A program made the translations under genes and the position numbers. A DNA stretch of 6,940 nt, from the NCBI GenBank assembly GCA_029240775.1, contig JARDZQ010000088.1:1-6940 (forward strand), written 5' to 3'. The DNA is from Rubrobacteraceae bacterium (GTDB lineage Bacteria; Actinomycetota; Rubrobacteria; Rubrobacterales; Rubrobacteraceae). A model generated the notes under the pieces. It searched no databases and was not told where the DNA came from. It worked only from the letters and a program-made list of their open reading frames with translations. Shown here piece after piece: positions 5,965 to 6,940 of this stretch (position 1 is the stretch's first letter; each line of letters starts with the position of its first letter).

Positions 5965-5991
5965 CATTGGTATTGACTCCTGCGATGCGCT

Positions 5992-6249
5992 TTAGCGCGG
6001 TTCGTAGACGTCGAAGAGGATCGGCTCGATGCCCTCCTCGCCGACGCCCGTGCGGTACTGGATGTAGCGGGCGCGCTGGAGGTAGGCGAGGGCCGTCTTT
6101 GTGCGGTCTCTCAGCTCGGGGATCTCATCCTCCAGCTCGTCGAGTATCACCGAGTCGAGGACGACGTCTTCTTCGTCGTTGTCCTGCCAGATCTCCCAGA
6201 GCCTGCGCCAGAGGGTCTCGGTCTCGGGGGTGAGTGGTTCGCGTTCCAT
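5992..6249 (-). CDS. Small acidic protein of unknown function
   Basis: 85 residues, strongly acidic in the first half (EIWQDNDEEDVVLDSVILDE) and then a basic, helix-favouring stretch (RDRTKTALAYLQRARYIQYR, about 47-66) and a short C-terminal strand region (EPILFDVYEPR). There is no signal peptide or membrane segment, so it is cytoplasmic. The order helix-helix-basic helix-hairpin would fit a small winged-helix fold, but I do not recognise the family. ATG at 6249 is preferred over TTG one codon upstream because AGGAGGG (6256-6262) lies 6 nt before it; that spacing is too short for the TTG. The ATG shares one base with the moaB stop (TGATG), so the gene is translationally coupled to moaB and last in the visible operon. 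Good coding bias and coupling make it a real gene. Confidence 0.8.
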   Translation of the reverse strand: MEREPLTPETETLWRRLWEIWQDNDEEDVVLDSVILDELEDEIPELRDRTKTALAYLQRARYIQYRTGVGEEGIEPILFDVYEPR

Positions 6250-6773
6250 CAACTGCCCTCCTGGTGTTTCTTTAGCTCGAAGACTATGTGGGCTATCTCC
6301 GGTACGAGGAGCTTCTCGACCGCGAGCCTGACGGCGCTACGCGAGCCGGGGAGGCAGGCGACGAGCTTGGCGCCGACGGCGCCTGCGACCGCGCGGCTGA
6401 GGATGGCGGCCGCCCCTATCTCCTCGTAGGAGAGCACGCGGAAGATCTCACCGAATCCGTCGAGCTTCTTGTCCAGCATGCGCTCCACGACCTCGTAGGT
6501 CGTGTCGCGGGCCGAGATGCCGGTCCCGCCAGTCGTTATGACGGCGTCGACGTCGGAGCGGGTGAGCAGGTTTACTATCTCGGCCCTGATGCGCGCCGCG
6601 TCGTCTTTCACGATGTCCCGTCCGACGACCTCATGGCCGGCGTCGCGCATGAGCTCCTCGATGGTGTCCCCGCCGGTATCGGTCTCGGGTGTGCGGGTGT
6701 CGCTTATGGTGAGGACGGCGACCCGGACGTACTCCGGCGCCGACTCCCGGTGCTTGTGGACGCTCTCGCTCAA
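6249..6773 (-). CDS. moaB: MoaB/MogA-family molybdenum cofactor protein (molybdopterin adenylyltransferase-type)
   Basis: 174 residues, the usual length of the MoaB/MogA family. Landmarks: VAVLTISDTR (18-27), the molybdopterin-binding ITTGGTG (79-85) with Asp90 in ISARDTTYEVV, DGFGEIFR (105-112), SYEEIGAAAILSRA (115-128) and LPGS (141-144). Family members bind molybdopterin, and active ones adenylate it before metal insertion by MoeA. The ATG-free start is TTG at 6773: GGGAGGAGGG (6779-6788) sits 5 nt upstream and the TTG overlaps the upstream stop as TTGA. The length and SDTR/GFGEIFR pattern fit MoaB better than MogA, but activity cannot be told from sequence (E. coli MoaB is thought dispensable, archaeal MoaB is active). 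No other Moco gene is visible in the window. Confidence 0.93.
   Translation of the reverse strand: MSESVHKHRESAPEYVRVAVLTISDTRTPETDTGGDTIEELMRDAGHEVVGRDIVKDDAARIRAEIVNLLTRSDVDAVITTGGTGISARDTTYEVVERMLDKKLDGFGEIFRVLSYEEIGAAAILSRAVAGAVGAKLVACLPGSRSAVRLAVEKLLVPEIAHIVFELKKHQEGS
6256..6262 (-). promoter_or_regulatory. Ribosome-binding site for the small acidic protein
   Basis: AGGAGGG lies 6 nt before the ATG at 6249, within the last codons of moaB. It selects ATG 6249 over the TTG at 6252. Confidence 0.7.
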
Positions 6774-6940
6774 AGAAGCCCTCCTCCCAGGAAGGGGTTG
6801 TGTGCCTGCTCCTCACCGATCGTCGTCTCGGGACCGTGACCGGGAAGCACCCTCGTCTCGTCCGGCAGCGTCATGAGCCTCTCGTCGATGCTGCGCAAGA
6901 GTCGCTTCATGTCGCCGCCAAAGAGGTCTGTCCTCCCGAC
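6770..6940 (-). CDS. MBL-fold metallo-hydrolase, C-terminal fragment (cut by window edge)
   Basis: The last 56 residues of a protein whose start lies beyond the right edge; it has no start codon here and is easily missed. The fragment begins VGRTDLFGGD, continues with a helix (MKRLLRSIDERLMTLPDE) and reaches VLPGHGPETTIGEEQAHNPFL near the end. GRTDL-x-GGD and LPGHG-x-TTIG-x-E-x-NPF are hallmarks of the glyoxalase II-like/YcbL subgroup of the metallo-beta-lactamase fold; the Asp and His are expected metal ligands. Family members usually hydrolyse thioesters such as S-lactoylglutathione or analogues; the exact substrate is open. The stop overlaps moaB by 4 nt (TTGA), making this the first visible gene of the moaB operon. 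Confidence 0.88.
   Translation of the reverse strand, partial: VGRTDLFGGDMKRLLRSIDERLMTLPDETRVLPGHGPETTIGEEQAHNPFLGGGLL
6779..6788 (-). promoter_or_regulatory. Ribosome-binding site for the moaB TTG start
   Basis: GGGAGGAGGG lies 5 nt before the TTG at 6773, within the last codons of the MBL-fold gene. It is strong enough to explain use of a TTG start. Confidence 0.7.

Noticed and set aside
5984..6000. GCGC-TTTA-GCGC hairpin at the end of the small acidic gene
   Set aside because: The stem has only 4 bp, spans the stop codon and has no T-run, so I do not call it a terminator.
5949..6233. 94-residue Arg-rich open frame on the plus strand
   Set aside because: It is antisense to the small acidic gene, which has a good ribosome-binding site and operon coupling.
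6288..6839. 183-residue open frame on the plus strand
   Set aside because: It is the antisense shadow of moaB, which has clear family motifs.

Overview
This is a GC-rich, mostly gene-packed piece of a bacterial chromosome. Strong third-position GC bias, GTG/TTG starts, a class E-like sortase, a DrrA/NodI-type ABC exporter and leaderless-looking starts point to an Actinomycetota-type genome. A deep-branching Rubrobacter-like lineage is my best guess, from recalled resemblance only, since no search was run.

Layout. (1) 3-2018, + strand: a membrane-anchored cupredoxin-like protein (5' end probably outside the window), directly abutted by a polytopic membrane protein. The second protein resembles a family commonly auto-annotated as 'fenitrothion hydrolase' and carries an unusual six-cysteine cytoplasmic loop. 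(2) 1908-4899, - strand, read right to left: a tightly packed operon of UDG-superfamily glycosylase, ABC exporter ATPase, ABC-2 permease and GNAT acetyltransferase, with stop/start overlaps or a 12-nt gap between genes. Its last gene runs 111 nt into the 3' end of the membrane protein on the other strand. (3) 4900-5042: a divergent promoter region. (4) 5043-5807, + strand: a stand-alone class E-like sortase. (5) 5808-5991: a gene-free stretch between convergent genes, with hairpins and one candidate intrinsic terminator. (6) 5992-6940, - strand: the C-terminal end of an MBL-fold hydrolase (cut by the window edge), then moaB/mogA, then a small acidic protein of unknown function, with overlaps of 4 and 1 nt.

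How the genes may work together. The first pair looks like a two-protein membrane module with metal-ligand candidates on the outer face (cupredoxin His residues; a predicted N-terminal His after signal cleavage) and a Cys cluster on the inner face. This is the best candidate here for an undescribed system. The second operon couples a DNA-repair-type enzyme to an exporter and an acetyltransferase; whether that is functional or only operonic packing cannot be told from sequence. moaB belongs to molybdenum cofactor synthesis, but no other Moco gene is visible. No tRNA, rRNA, CRISPR array, IS element or phage gene was found.
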